Positions 1-8,651 of a stretch of DNA of 61,539 nucleotides are shown piece by piece (position 1 is the first letter of the stretch; each line of letters opens with the position of its first letter). The position numbers and the translations under genes were made by a program. The notes under the pieces were generated by a model, which ran no database searches, was not told where the DNA came from, and worked only from the letters and a program-made list of their open reading frames with translations. Where the stretch lies: contig JAHHRR010000005.1 of NCBI GenBank assembly GCA_020025655.1, positions 1 through 61,539 on the forward strand, read 5' to 3'. Origin of the DNA: Oscillospiraceae bacterium. GTDB taxonomy: Bacteria; Bacillota; Clostridia; Oscillospirales; Oscillospiraceae.

Positions 1-164
1 ATGTAGATTATTCCTGTTACTATCGCACCTACTCCAGACATAACAGGTGAAGGCAATGCACCGGTTTTAAGGTAAGGCCCAAGGGAAATTGCAAAAGCCG
101 GAATATACTGGACTAAAAAAAGTGTAAGAATCGTCAGCCAGATACGTTTTTTCTTTTCTTTCAT
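1..164 (-). CDS. Membrane protein, N-terminal fragment (cut by window edge)
   Basis: The start codon is at 164-162 with a good ribosome binding site (CGAAGGAGCT on the minus strand) just upstream. The frame stays open for 54 codons to the left edge, so only the N-terminus is present. The protein opens with a basic stretch (MKEKKKRIW), followed by a hydrophobic segment and a second glycine/valine-rich hydrophobic segment, which suggests a multi-pass membrane protein. The fragment is too short to name a family. It lies 49 bases downstream of the next membrane protein in the same direction and may be co-transcribed with it. Confidence 0.6.
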   Translation of the reverse strand, partial: MKEKKKRIWLTILTLFLVQYIPAFAISLGPYLKTGALPSPVMSGVGAIVTGIIY

Positions 165-213
165 AATGCAAGCTCCTTCGTGTCCTTAAGTAAAATATTT
201 TTACTATATTAAA

Positions 214-900
214 TCATGACTCAGTAAGTTCATCGAATTTACTTCCCAGCCAGTTTTGCAGAAATTGCAGGTTATCCTCTGTGTAGCTCATCCACAGAAG
301 GCCGTCCATATGCTGAATTTTTGAGCAGTCTATATTATACGATTTCGCACAGATTTTATTTGTTAAGTCCAATGCATGAGGAAGAATCCTCCGGAATTCA
401 GCGTCTTCCCAAACATTCATAATTCCATATTCTGACAGGTCTGACCTTTTGAAGTTTCCAAAAGCAATATATATCCCCAGGTCAGTAAAGAGATTTATAT
501 TAAATAATTCTCCGCAGTTATTAAATAAGCTTCCGTATATTGCCGGCGCAATCCCTATTCCGGTGATATCTTTTTTATAATATTTCTTTTTCTTAAAAAG
601 ACCTGTTCTGATCGTATCATCATAGAAGCTTATGGGTCTGCCTGCAAAAAAATAGTGTTCAAAAGCGCCGTAAAGCAATAATATAATTATAAATGGAAAT
701 ACAACAAAGCTTATTAAGATGTCAGCAACAGCCAAAAAGATATGGAATATGCTTGGGGACTTAAATTCATCGGATATTAGTTCTATTGTTGTAGTCCAGA
801 ATTCTATATACGAACAGACCCATATAGAAAATATAAACACGATAAATATAACTATACTAAATGCTAATAAGCTTTTAGACGGGATAAATGTTTTTTTCAT
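214..900 (-). CDS. Membrane protein of unknown function with cytosolic C-terminal domain
   Basis: A 228-residue protein. Two strongly hydrophobic segments (about residues 10-32 and 52-80) form a hairpin in the membrane. They are followed by a soluble part of about 145 residues beginning with a basic patch (FKKKKYYKK) and beta-rich sequence, reminiscent of bacterial PH-like membrane proteins, though I cannot assign it to a named family. The start is supported by AGGAG eight bases upstream. It is the first of two small membrane genes reading leftward. The 250 bases between it and the GH25 gene hold only the GH25 terminator and presumably its own promoter. Confidence 0.7.
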   Translation of the reverse strand: MKKTFIPSKSLLAFSIVIFIVFIFSIWVCSYIEFWTTTIELISDEFKSPSIFHIFLAVADILISFVVFPFIIILLLYGAFEHYFFAGRPISFYDDTIRTGLFKKKKYYKKDITGIGIAPAIYGSLFNNCGELFNINLFTDLGIYIAFGNFKRSDLSEYGIMNVWEDAEFRRILPHALDLTNKICAKSYNIDCSKIQHMDGLLWMSYTEDNLQFLQNWLGSKFDELTES

Positions 901-1114
901 ATCAAAACTCCTATATCACCTGAAAACGAAGTAAATCTTCTGGTAAAATCACGTCCTGAGACTAAAAAGTTTCATCTTTATTTTAACCCATTGAGAGCAT
1001 TCTTTCAAGCGAATTGTTTACGTGCTTCATTCTGCACGCAGCCGTAATTCAGGTTTACATAATGCGAATTTCTCGCAATAGTTGTACTCACATGATTTAG
1101 CATCGGAAAAAATA

Positions 1115-1140
1115 AACCGGCGGAGTATTCTCCGCCGGTT
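1115..1140 (-). terminator. Intrinsic terminator of the GH25 gene
   Basis: An 11-bp GC-rich stem (AACCGGCGGAG and its complement) with loop TATT is followed on the minus strand by TTTATTTTTT. It lies 14 bases beyond the stop codon of the GH25 gene. Confidence 0.9.
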
Positions 1141-1153
1141 TTATCGTATTATA

Positions 1154-2857
1154 TTAGAAAATTACGTTCAGATCCACGCTGTCACCTATTCCGTTTATTT
1201 TTCCGGAGCTGGTGAACTGCCACATATCATAACGACCTCTGAAATCAGGGAGCCTGTTATTGGCTGTATAGCTTGCAAGCCATGTGAAATAGGAGTTTAT
1301 CTTATTTATCTCAAGCTGGCTGTGGAAGAAGTTCTGACCGGAATACACACCTGCCTGACGGCCGCTGTTCTCCACTGTTTCGCAGAATGCGTTTATGATG
1401 CGTGTTCTCTGACCGGGGCTCAGAACATCAGCACGGCCGTGAGGATTTTCGCCGGAGAACTCTACATCCATGAATATAGGGTAGTCAAGGCTGTATCTGC
1501 CGACACGCTGCAAAGTATAGCTTGCTTCCTCGACTGCTTCTTTTTCGTTTATAGCGGTTGAGTAGAAGTAAACACCCACTTTAAGGCCTGCTTCCTTAGC
1601 TCCCTTTATGTAAGAGCTGAATTTGGTGTCGTTGTAAATAACACCGCTGCCCCAGCCACGTCCGCCGACACGTATTATGGCAAAATCAATCCCCTGAGCT
1701 TTAACTGCATTCCAGTTGATATTCCCGTTGTAGGAGGATACATCAATACCGACAGAAGATGCCTTTACACCGTTCTGGTCGAAATAGTAGAACAGACCGT
1801 CAATCTTTTTGAGGCCGTGAACCATTTCTCCGTTTGAATTATAGTAGTACATTTTGCCGTCAATCTTCTGCCAGCCTACTCGCTTGGTAACTTCGCCCAT
1901 AATGGGTGTTGCGGTTACGGAGTATTTGGAAACAGGAGTGTTGTCGGAATTGTAAAGTATCTCACTTTTATAGTAGCCCTGAGCAGTTAAGTCTGACTCT
2001 GTTCCCTCTTCGGGAGTGGTGGGAACGAAGAAGTATTCACCGTAATCAACAACTCCGTCGTTATTTTCATCTACGGGATAGACATCGCTTTCAAGTCCGC
2101 TGTCGTTTAAAACAAGTCTGCCGTTGGGGCCGAGATTGAATTCATATTCATAGGTGGGGTTTCCGTTTGCATCGAGTACGGGAACATTTTCAACTACTAT
2201 CAAATCTACACCCATTGCGTCATTAGGGGTGATTATCTCTTCAACCTCAACTGATTCAGGTGCAGAAGGGGCGCTGGTATCAAACTGCTCCTCATAGGAA
2301 AGCTCTGTATCATCTATAATTGTGACAATATCTGCGATATTTTCAATTTCCTTGTGCTCAACGTGTTCTTCATAGCCTGAATTTGCACCGAAATCCTGAT
2401 TATTTTGCGGTGTGGGAGTCTGAGCAGGTTTAGCGGGCTTTGAAGGCTTGGCAGAAGGTACTGCCGGTGTCTGTGCCGGTTTATTATCAGGCTTTGCAGG
2501 GGTTTTTGAAGGTTTACTTTCCTGCTTTATCTGATTCGAACTGACTGTATTACCTGATTCAGGCTTATTTGAAATTGAGTCATTTTTCTCCGCTTTATCT
2601 TTATCAGCAGTCTTTTCTGCCTGAGGCTTTACAGTTTCCGCAGGCTTCTTAATCTCAGGCTTGACTGACTGGCCTGCTGCTGCATTATACTCCTGCTCCA
2701 TATCACGCAGGGCTGTTTCACGAGATCTTGATATAAAACCCGGAACCAGAATCAATGCGGCAATCAGCACCGCAACACAGGGCAAAATAACAAGTATGTA
2801 CTTTTCATATCTCGGGTCTGTCATAGTGTCCCAAAGATCCTTAAAAAAGTTCTTCAT
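1154..2857 (-). CDS. Membrane-anchored GH25 muramidase (lysozyme) with cell-wall-binding repeats
   Basis: A 567-residue surface enzyme predicted to cleave the MurNAc-GlcNAc bond of peptidoglycan. A signal anchor (about residues 19-42) is followed by a Lys/Pro/Thr-rich linker (about 66-150) that probably spans the wall. An acidic region contains an EF-hand-like loop at 263-274 (D263, N265, D267, G268, E274). Two choline-binding-like repeats (GWQKIDGKMYYYN and GLKKIDGLFYYFD) lie at about 328-362. The GH25 domain runs from about 368 to 567, with D372 in the IDVSSYNG motif and the D464/E466 pair in MDVEF as expected catalytic acids. There is no LPXTG signal, so anchoring is by the N-terminal helix. 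It is a single gene with its own terminator; the ribosome binding site is weak (AAAGAGAG). Confidence 0.92.
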   Translation of the reverse strand: MKNFFKDLWDTMTDPRYEKYILVILPCVAVLIAALILVPGFISRSRETALRDMEQEYNAAAGQSVKPEIKKPAETVKPQAEKTADKDKAEKNDSISNKPESGNTVSSNQIKQESKPSKTPAKPDNKPAQTPAVPSAKPSKPAKPAQTPTPQNNQDFGANSGYEEHVEHKEIENIADIVTIIDDTELSYEEQFDTSAPSAPESVEVEEIITPNDAMGVDLIVVENVPVLDANGNPTYEYEFNLGPNGRLVLNDSGLESDVYPVDENNDGVVDYGEYFFVPTTPEEGTESDLTAQGYYKSEILYNSDNTPVSKYSVTATPIMGEVTKRVGWQKIDGKMYYYNSNGEMVHGLKKIDGLFYYFDQNGVKASSVGIDVSSYNGNINWNAVKAQGIDFAIIRVGGRGWGSGVIYNDTKFSSYIKGAKEAGLKVGVYFYSTAINEKEAVEEASYTLQRVGRYSLDYPIFMDVEFSGENPHGRADVLSPGQRTRIINAFCETVENSGRQAGVYSGQNFFHSQLEINKINSYFTWLASYTANNRLPDFRGRYDMWQFTSSGKINGIGDSVDLNVIF

Positions 2858-3018
2858 GATTATTCTCTCTTTCGGCTCGTTTTATCTTATGGCAGCAGAT
2901 ATACTGCCCCCATATTTACATCTGTTGACATGATATACCACAATGTGATTACTTGTCAATGTTTTTTCTTGGAATTGTTTCCAAAATGTTTCTTTTAAGG
3001 GCGTAAAAGTTTTTCGGC

Positions 3019-3057
3019 TTGTGGAAAAAATCGATTTATGCTAAAATATTTATTATG
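3019..3057 (+). promoter_or_regulatory. pcrA promoter, apparently giving a leaderless mRNA
   Basis: The -35 TTGTGG (3019-3024), a 17-base spacer and the extended -10 TGcTAAAAT (TG at 3039-3040, hexamer 3042-3047) predict transcription start at 3054-3055. That is the A of the ATG at 3055. No Shine-Dalgarno sequence lies before this ATG. A TTG at 3019 could extend the reading frame but sits inside the -35 element. Confidence 0.65.
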
Positions 3058-5418
3058 GGAAAATTTGAATTAGATTTCGCAGAAGCGAGAAAAGCGTATA
3101 TTAGCGCTGAATATAAAAATCTTAATGAAATGCAGCGAGAAGCGGTGCTGGCCACGGAGGGGCCGCTGCTGATACTGGCAGGAGCCGGAAGCGGTAAAAC
3201 CACAGTATTAATTAACCGTATCGCAAATATTTTAAAATACGGCCGTGGCAGTGATTCTGATCAGTTACCTGCCGGCGCTGATGAAGCTATGCTCAGTGCA
3301 TTGAGGGAAAAGCAGCCCGGTGCTGAATCCTTTGCAGCACTTGAACCTGCTGAGCCGTGGCGGATTCTTGCAATCACCTTCACAAACAAGGCCGCAGATG
3401 AGCTTAAAGCAAGACTTTCAAATATGCTTGGAAGCTCAGCTGATGATATATGGGCCTGTACTTTCCATTCCGCCTGTGTCAGAATTCTGCGCAGAGACGG
3501 AGAGAAGCTTGGTTTTTCAAGCTCTTTTTCCATTTATGACACCAACGACAGTCTAAGCCTTATAAAACGTATTTTGAAGGACATGAATCTTGACGACAAG
3601 GTGTTCAAGCCCCGTTCTGTACTGAACGAAATCAGCAGCGCCAAGGATCAGCAGATTTCTGCTGCTGAGTACACCAAGAACGCCGAGATGTCCTATGATA
3701 TGCGCAAAATCAAAATGGCTCAGATTTATTCCGAGTATATGCGCAGGCTTTTTGCTGCCGATGCAATGGATTTTGACGATCTGATTTACTTCACTGTTAA
3801 GCTTTTACTTGAACATGAAGATGCGAGAAAATACTGGCAGCGCCGGTTCAGATATGTTCTTATAGATGAATATCAGGATACAAACCATCTGCAATATCTT
3901 CTGGCATCCACTCTTGCAGGCGGCTGGGGCAACATCTGTGTTGTGGGTGATGATGACCAGAGTATTTACAAGTTCAGAGGAGCAACAATCGAGAATATTC
4001 TCTCCTTTGAGCAGCAGTATAAAAACTGCCGCACAATCCGTCTTGAGCAGAATTACCGCAGCACAGAGCACATTCTGAATGCTGCAAATGCGGTTATCAG
4101 AAATAATAAAGGACGTAAGGGCAAGGAGCTTTGGACCAAGAAAGACGGCGGTGACAAGCTTAAGCTGTATGTTGCCGATAATGAAAACGAAGAAGCCCAG
4201 TATATTGCCTCGCAGATAATGGCAAATTACGGTCAGGGTGCAAACTGGCGTGATCATGCCGTACTTTACAGAATGAATGCGCAGGCAAGCCAGCTTGAAT
4301 TTGCTTTTAAACGCTCAGGTATCCCCTATCGCATTTTCGGCGGAAACCGCTTCTTTGACAGAGCTGAAATAAAAGACATTCTCTCCTATATGAATGTTAT
4401 TGCCGTGCCCGCAGACGATCTCAGGCTTCTGAGAATTATTAACTCCCCTGCCCGTGGTATCGGTGCCAAAAGCATTGACACTTTAAATATGCTTGCGCAG
4501 AGAGAGAATACCTGCCTGTTCGATATTGCAAACAATGCAGATGCCTACCCTGAGCTTCAAAGATCAGCCATCAAGATGCGGCAGTTTGCAAATATGATTA
4601 AAGAGCTTATTGCCTTTAAAGATAAGCACACCCCTGACGAATTATTCGATGAGCTTTTAAAGCAGACCGGATATCTCACCATGCTCGAAACCTCTGACGA
4701 CGAAAAGGATCAGGACCGTGCTGAGAACGTCCGAGAGCTTAAAACAAGCATTATTGAATATATGAAAATGTCCGGTGATCTTACTCTGGAGGGCTATCTT
4801 TCAAATGTGGCGCTCTATACAGATATGGATAATTACGATAAAGATGCCGACTGTGTGGTTATGATGACTATGCACAGCGCAAAGGGTCTTGAATTTCCCA
4901 ATGTATTTATAAGCGGTATGGAGGAAGGTATTTTCCCGGGAATTAAAGTAATCGGTGAGCCTGACGAAATGGAGGAAGAGCGCAGACTTTGCTATGTTGC
5001 TCTTACCCGTGCCAAAGAAAAGCTGCATCTCGTATGCGCAAGACAGCGTATGCTCTTCGGCCGCACAACCGCTAACCGTGTATCCCGCTTTGTGGAAGAA
5101 ATTCCGGATGAGGATATTGAAAAGAACATCCCCAGAGGCTATTCTTACAGCGACCGCAGCTATAATGAGAGCTGGGACTACACTCCCCCTGAGCGCAGAG
5201 AATCCTATGGCAGAATTCCGGCTCACAAAGCTCCGGAACCTGCTGCACAGGTGAATTTTGCCCTCGGTGACAGCATAAAACATAAAGCTTTCGGCTGTGG
5301 AGTAATCACAAAAATGACTCCAATGGGCGGCGACTTCTTTATTGAAATCAATTTTGAGGAGATAGGTGTAAAGAAGCTTATGCTTCGTGCAGCTGCTCCG
5401 TACATGACTAAGGTGTAA
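3055..5418 (+). CDS. pcrA: ATP-dependent DNA helicase PcrA/UvrD family
   Basis: A 787-residue superfamily 1A 3'-5' helicase for nucleotide excision repair, replication restart and removal of RecA filaments. Visible motifs in order are GAGSGKTT (Walker A), ILAITFTNKAADE (Ia), LIDEYQDTN (II), VVGDDDQSIYKFRGA (III), LEQNYRST (IV), TMHSAKGLEF (V) and EERRLCYVALTRAKEKL (VI). The C-terminal tail (from GDSIKHKAFGCGVI) is the Tudor-like segment of PcrA proteins that contacts RNA polymerase. An acidic, low-complexity stretch of roughly 35 extra residues lies between motifs I and Ia, compared with typical PcrA. I chose ATG 3055 because the promoter overlaps any earlier start. The stop is one base before the next gene, so the two are co-transcribed. 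Confidence 0.95.
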   Translation: MGKFELDFAEARKAYISAEYKNLNEMQREAVLATEGPLLILAGAGSGKTTVLINRIANILKYGRGSDSDQLPAGADEAMLSALREKQPGAESFAALEPAEPWRILAITFTNKAADELKARLSNMLGSSADDIWACTFHSACVRILRRDGEKLGFSSSFSIYDTNDSLSLIKRILKDMNLDDKVFKPRSVLNEISSAKDQQISAAEYTKNAEMSYDMRKIKMAQIYSEYMRRLFAADAMDFDDLIYFTVKLLLEHEDARKYWQRRFRYVLIDEYQDTNHLQYLLASTLAGGWGNICVVGDDDQSIYKFRGATIENILSFEQQYKNCRTIRLEQNYRSTEHILNAANAVIRNNKGRKGKELWTKKDGGDKLKLYVADNENEEAQYIASQIMANYGQGANWRDHAVLYRMNAQASQLEFAFKRSGIPYRIFGGNRFFDRAEIKDILSYMNVIAVPADDLRLLRIINSPARGIGAKSIDTLNMLAQRENTCLFDIANNADAYPELQRSAIKMRQFANMIKELIAFKDKHTPDELFDELLKQTGYLTMLETSDDEKDQDRAENVRELKTSIIEYMKMSGDLTLEGYLSNVALYTDMDNYDKDADCVVMMTMHSAKGLEFPNVFISGMEEGIFPGIKVIGEPDEMEEERRLCYVALTRAKEKLHLVCARQRMLFGRTTANRVSRFVEEIPDEDIEKNIPRGYSYSDRSYNESWDYTPPERRESYGRIPAHKAPEPAAQVNFALGDSIKHKAFGCGVITKMTPMGGDFFIEINFEEIGVKKLMLRAAAPYMTKV

Positions 5419-5419
5419 T

Positions 5420-6328
5420 ATGAAAAAATCCCATCCTTTTGCAGGCCGCCTTGCTCTTTTTGCAACGGCCTTTATATGGGGAACTTCGTTTGTTGTTCTG
5501 AAAAGTGCCATTACCAGTGTAGGTACTCAGTGGGTGCTTGCCATGAGATTTACCATTTCAGCGGTGCTCATGCTTCTTTTTGCAGGCAGAAAGCTAAAGG
5601 CAATGAGTAAAAAAGCCTTTATAGGAAGCGCACTTATGGGCTGCTGCCTTGCAGCAGGATATATTGTGCAGACTTATGGTTTAAAGTACACAACTCCCGG
5701 TAAAAACGCTTTTTTAACAGCTACATACTGCGTTATAGTTCCTTTTCTTGATTGGGTAGTTTACAAAAGAAAGCCCGGTTTTTCCAGCGCCGTTGCAGGC
5801 GTTCTCTGTGCTGTCGGTCTGGGCTTTGTGTCTCTCGGCAGTTCTGACAGCGGGCTTAATATCGGTGATCTGCTGACTCTTGCCTGCGGTATCTTCTATG
5901 CAATCCAGATTATTATGATGGAGCATTATCTGCCTGAAGGAAATGCGGTGACCATAAGCGCTGTTCAGTTCGCAACGGGAGCTGTTGTGTGCTGGATTCT
6001 GGCTCTGATTTTTGAGGCCCCGCCTGTCGATGTTCCCGTTTCAGCATGGCTTAATATACTTTACCTCGGTGTTATGTGCACAGCTGCCTGCTTCTATTTT
6101 CAGGCCTGGGGTATGCAGTATACTCCCTCTTCAACCGCAGCGGTTATAATGAGTCTTGAAGCAGTTTTCGGTGCTCTTATCTCCGTTCTTTTCTATAACG
6201 AGGAAATGACTGTAAAAATATTCATCGGCTTTGCTCTGATATTCTTCTCCGTTATAATCTCCGAAACCAAACCGAAATTTCTTTCCTCAAAAAGCGAGCG
6301 CAGAGCGCATAACATCATTTCTACCTGA
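5420..6328 (+). CDS. EamA/DMT-family transporter
   Basis: A 302-residue inner-membrane permease made of two EamA repeats (about residues 10-140 and 150-285), with about ten hydrophobic segments. The first repeat begins AFIWGTSFVVLKSA, typical of drug/metabolite transporters that export metabolites or amino acids. The substrate cannot be told from sequence. It starts one base after the pcrA stop with AAGGTG as ribosome binding site, so expression depends on the pcrA promoter. A strong shared terminator follows. Confidence 0.9.
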   Translation: MKKSHPFAGRLALFATAFIWGTSFVVLKSAITSVGTQWVLAMRFTISAVLMLLFAGRKLKAMSKKAFIGSALMGCCLAAGYIVQTYGLKYTTPGKNAFLTATYCVIVPFLDWVVYKRKPGFSSAVAGVLCAVGLGFVSLGSSDSGLNIGDLLTLACGIFYAIQIIMMEHYLPEGNAVTISAVQFATGAVVCWILALIFEAPPVDVPVSAWLNILYLGVMCTAACFYFQAWGMQYTPSSTAAVIMSLEAVFGALISVLFYNEEMTVKIFIGFALIFFSVIISETKPKFLSSKSERRAHNIIST

Positions 6329-6336
6329 GTAAAATA

Positions 6337-6368
6337 AAATCCCCTTATGCTTTTGCATAAGGGGATTT
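6337..6368. terminator. Bidirectional intrinsic terminator
   Basis: A 14-bp stem (AAATCCCCTTATGC / GCATAAGGGGATTT) with a TTTT loop has T-rich sequence on both sides. It serves the convergent DMT permease (+) and flavoprotein (-) genes. Confidence 0.93.
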
Positions 6369-6403
6369 TTCTATATATTATTTAGTTTAATCAGGGTTTC
6401 GCA

Positions 6404-8116
6404 TCAGTCAATGGGCTGATTTGTAACAAGCTTTGCAGCAAGTCTGCCCCAGATCATTGCAGAGCCGATTGAGGTTCCGCAGCCGGGATAGATAGTGCCG
6501 TATATACCCACAGAAGCAGTCTCACCGGCGGAGTAAAGACCGGGAATGGGACGGTTGTCCTTATCAAGAACTCTGCCCATAAGGTCGGTAACAAGACCGC
6601 CGAAGGTAACCGTAATGCAGGGAGTGTAGTAGAAAGCAGCATATCTGGGTCCCTTTATGGGGAACATGAATTTTGCAGGCTTTCCGAAGTCCTCGTCAAC
6701 ACCCTTGTCTGACAGCTCGTTGTAGCGGTCAATGGTTTCCTTGAGTGTAGCATAATCAACGTGCATTTTCTCTGCCAGTTCTTCAATGGAATCAGCAAAA
6801 ACATCGGGGAAACCGGGAACAGGGCCGTTTGCAAAGGCTCTGTTAACGGTATCATAAAGCTCGTTGCCGCAGCTAATATACCAGCCGTTGTTGCTCTGGG
6901 TGCGCATAAGTGCGTCACCGACTACATACTGATAGCTCCACTCGTTTACAACTCTTCTGCCCTCGGCGTTGACGATAAGTCCGGCTTCTTCGTTAATGCC
7001 TATAAGTGCAGGAGTTAAGCTCATGTAGTTTACCTGTACGCCGGGGGAAACATATTCCTTTGCACCGATTGCAGTTCCAGCCGTTATACCTGTACCGACG
7101 TTAGTCTTGGGAACATCGGTAAAGTAGCCCTTCATGCAGGGATAAAGACCCTCGAGCATTTCTCTGTTTGCAGCAAAGCCGCCGGTTGTAAGCAGAACAT
7201 TATTGGCTCTGACAGTGAGCTTTCCGCCGCCTGCATATTCGCAGATTGCGCCTTTAACTCTGCCGTCTTCAAATATAAGCTCCTTAAGGCTGCAGTTGAA
7301 AATGATCTCTCCGCCCAGACGCTCATACTCCTCGTGCATAGCAGAGGTGATGTGGCCGCCCTGACCGGCTGACATATATGAGCCGCCCTCGCTGTTATAA
7401 ACTCTCCATGGGACTATGCTTTCATGTATAGGCTCGGTGCTGAAGCACTTCCAGCCGCATTTTTCGAGCCACAGAAGGTTTTCGTATGCATGGTCGCAGA
7501 AATAGCGAATCTTCTTGGGGTCAGCCTTGCCCTTGCTCTGACCCATCATATAATCGAAAAGCATATCGGGGCTGTCGTATATACCGATAGCCTCCTGCCA
7601 TTTTGTACCGGGAGCAACAAGCTTACCGCCGGAACGGGCTGCAGAACCGCCTGAAACACCGGCTGCCTCAACTATGAGCACATCTCCGCCGACCTGTCTT
7701 GCCTGAACTCCTGCGGCAAGTCCGCCGGCACCGCCGCCCAGAATCAGGAAATCAACAAAGCGCTCTTCATCAGCATGAGCTTCTCTAGGAACCTTTTTCA
7801 TAAGGGGCTTGGTGTTTGCGCCGGACTTCTCAATAGCCTTTGTGCAGGCTTTAATAATGCCCTTAGAGGTTTTTTCTGCACCGATAACAGGGGGAACGCC
7901 TAAAGACTGATGCTTTACGATTTCACCTGGTAAAGTCTCAACCGGTGAGGTTTTAAGGCCATAGCCGACACCTTTAATTTCTCCGTGGGACAGTATCTCG
8001 ACTTTTTCTATTCTATCCTCTGACAAAGTGACCGCAACCTTTATTTTACTGGGCTTGCTGTCATAGCCGTTGCCGCTGGCAACGCCCGTATATACTCCGG
8101 GTTTGAACTTGCTCAT
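6404..8116 (-). CDS. FAD-dependent oxidoreductase with N-terminal FMN-binding domain (fumarate reductase-like)
   Basis: A 570-residue cytosolic flavoprotein with no signal peptide. Residues 1-95 resemble the FMN_bind domain. From about 122 follows the FAD_binding_2 fold of the fumarate/urocanate reductase and 3-ketosteroid dehydrogenase family: dinucleotide site FLILGGGAGGLAAGV, SGGSAARSGG, and a C-terminal IPGLYSAGE motif. The position where fumarate reductases carry HTMGG reads TVTFGG, so the substrate is probably not fumarate itself. The flavin-attachment motif is degenerate (GAEKTS rather than SGATxS), and no apbE is nearby. The start has AAAGGAG upstream. It follows the shikimate operon after 97 bases and may have its own promoter. 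Confidence 0.85.
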   Translation of the reverse strand: MSKFKPGVYTGVASGNGYDSKPSKIKVAVTLSEDRIEKVEILSHGEIKGVGYGLKTSPVETLPGEIVKHQSLGVPPVIGAEKTSKGIIKACTKAIEKSGANTKPLMKKVPREAHADEERFVDFLILGGGAGGLAAGVQARQVGGDVLIVEAAGVSGGSAARSGGKLVAPGTKWQEAIGIYDSPDMLFDYMMGQSKGKADPKKIRYFCDHAYENLLWLEKCGWKCFSTEPIHESIVPWRVYNSEGGSYMSAGQGGHITSAMHEEYERLGGEIIFNCSLKELIFEDGRVKGAICEYAGGGKLTVRANNVLLTTGGFAANREMLEGLYPCMKGYFTDVPKTNVGTGITAGTAIGAKEYVSPGVQVNYMSLTPALIGINEEAGLIVNAEGRRVVNEWSYQYVVGDALMRTQSNNGWYISCGNELYDTVNRAFANGPVPGFPDVFADSIEELAEKMHVDYATLKETIDRYNELSDKGVDEDFGKPAKFMFPIKGPRYAAFYYTPCITVTFGGLVTDLMGRVLDKDNRPIPGLYSAGETASVGIYGTIYPGCGTSIGSAMIWGRLAAKLVTNQPID

Positions 8117-8170
8117 AGAAATAATCTCCTTTTACTGATTTTTGCTATTTACAGATCATGCATTAAAACC

Positions 8171-8199
8171 TGTATAATCTGCACTAATAATATCACTAA
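8171..8199 (-). promoter_or_regulatory. Possible promoter of the flavoprotein gene
   Basis: On the minus strand TTAGTG (8199-8194), 17 bases, then TATACA (8176-8171), about 55 bases upstream of the start codon. It is a weak match, and read-through from aroQ is equally possible since no strong terminator lies between. Confidence 0.3.
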
Positions 8200-8213
8200 T
8201 AGGAGTGATTTGT

Positions 8214-8651
8214 CTATAATTTTGATAAATATTCTTTGAGAAAAATAATTGCCTGACGATAGCCCTCAAATCCCATGCCTTTGAAGGTTTTAATACAGGC
8301 CATTCCGGCATATGAAATCTGTCTGAAGGGTTCTCTGGAATCCACATCCGAAAGATGCACTTCGACCGCAGGAATATTGACAGCCTTAAGGGCATCAAGT
8401 ATTGCAATGCTTGGGTGCGTGTATGCCGCAGGGTTTATAACAATGCCGTCGCAGTTATTTAGCCCGCTCTGAATTATATCTACCAGTTCACCCTCATGGT
8501 TTGACTGGAAAATCTCGCAGTCAATCCCCTGCTCCTTACAGGCAGCACTCACAAATTCAGTCAGTGCAGCATAGGATTTGCTTCCGTAAATATCAGGCTC
8601 ACGTATGCCCAGCAGATTAAGGTTTGGGCCGTTTATTATGAAAAGCTTCAT
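8214..8651 (-). CDS. aroQ: Type II 3-dehydroquinate dehydratase
   Basis: A 145-residue enzyme that converts 3-dehydroquinate to 3-dehydroshikimate (shikimate step 3); type II enzymes form dodecamers. The N-terminal signature FIINGPNLNLLGIREPDIYG contains the conserved Asn residues and active-site loop (Arg17, Tyr22). The motifs QSNHEGELVD, NPAAYTHPSIAI and EVHLSDVDSREPFR follow in order. Length is normal for the family. Its start overlaps the end of the preceding fused gene by four bases (ATGA), so it is the last gene of the shikimate operon. Confidence 0.96.
   Translation of the reverse strand: MKLFIINGPNLNLLGIREPDIYGSKSYAALTEFVSAACKEQGIDCEIFQSNHEGELVDIIQSGLNNCDGIVINPAAYTHPSIAILDALKAVNIPAVEVHLSDVDSREPFRQISYAGMACIKTFKGMGFEGYRQAIIFLKEYLSKL

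Noticed and set aside
2400..2700. Repetitive-looking sequence that might be a tandem repeat or CRISPR-like array
   Set aside because: It encodes the irregular Pro/Lys/Thr linker of the GH25 protein; there are no constant repeats with unique spacers.
3019..3054. Upstream TTG start for pcrA
   Set aside because: It coincides with the -35 hexamer of the promoter and would add twelve residues not found in PcrA.
8191..8210. Terminator between aroQ and the flavoprotein gene
   Set aside because: The ATCACT/AGTGAT stem is only six base pairs and AT-rich, without a proper T-run.
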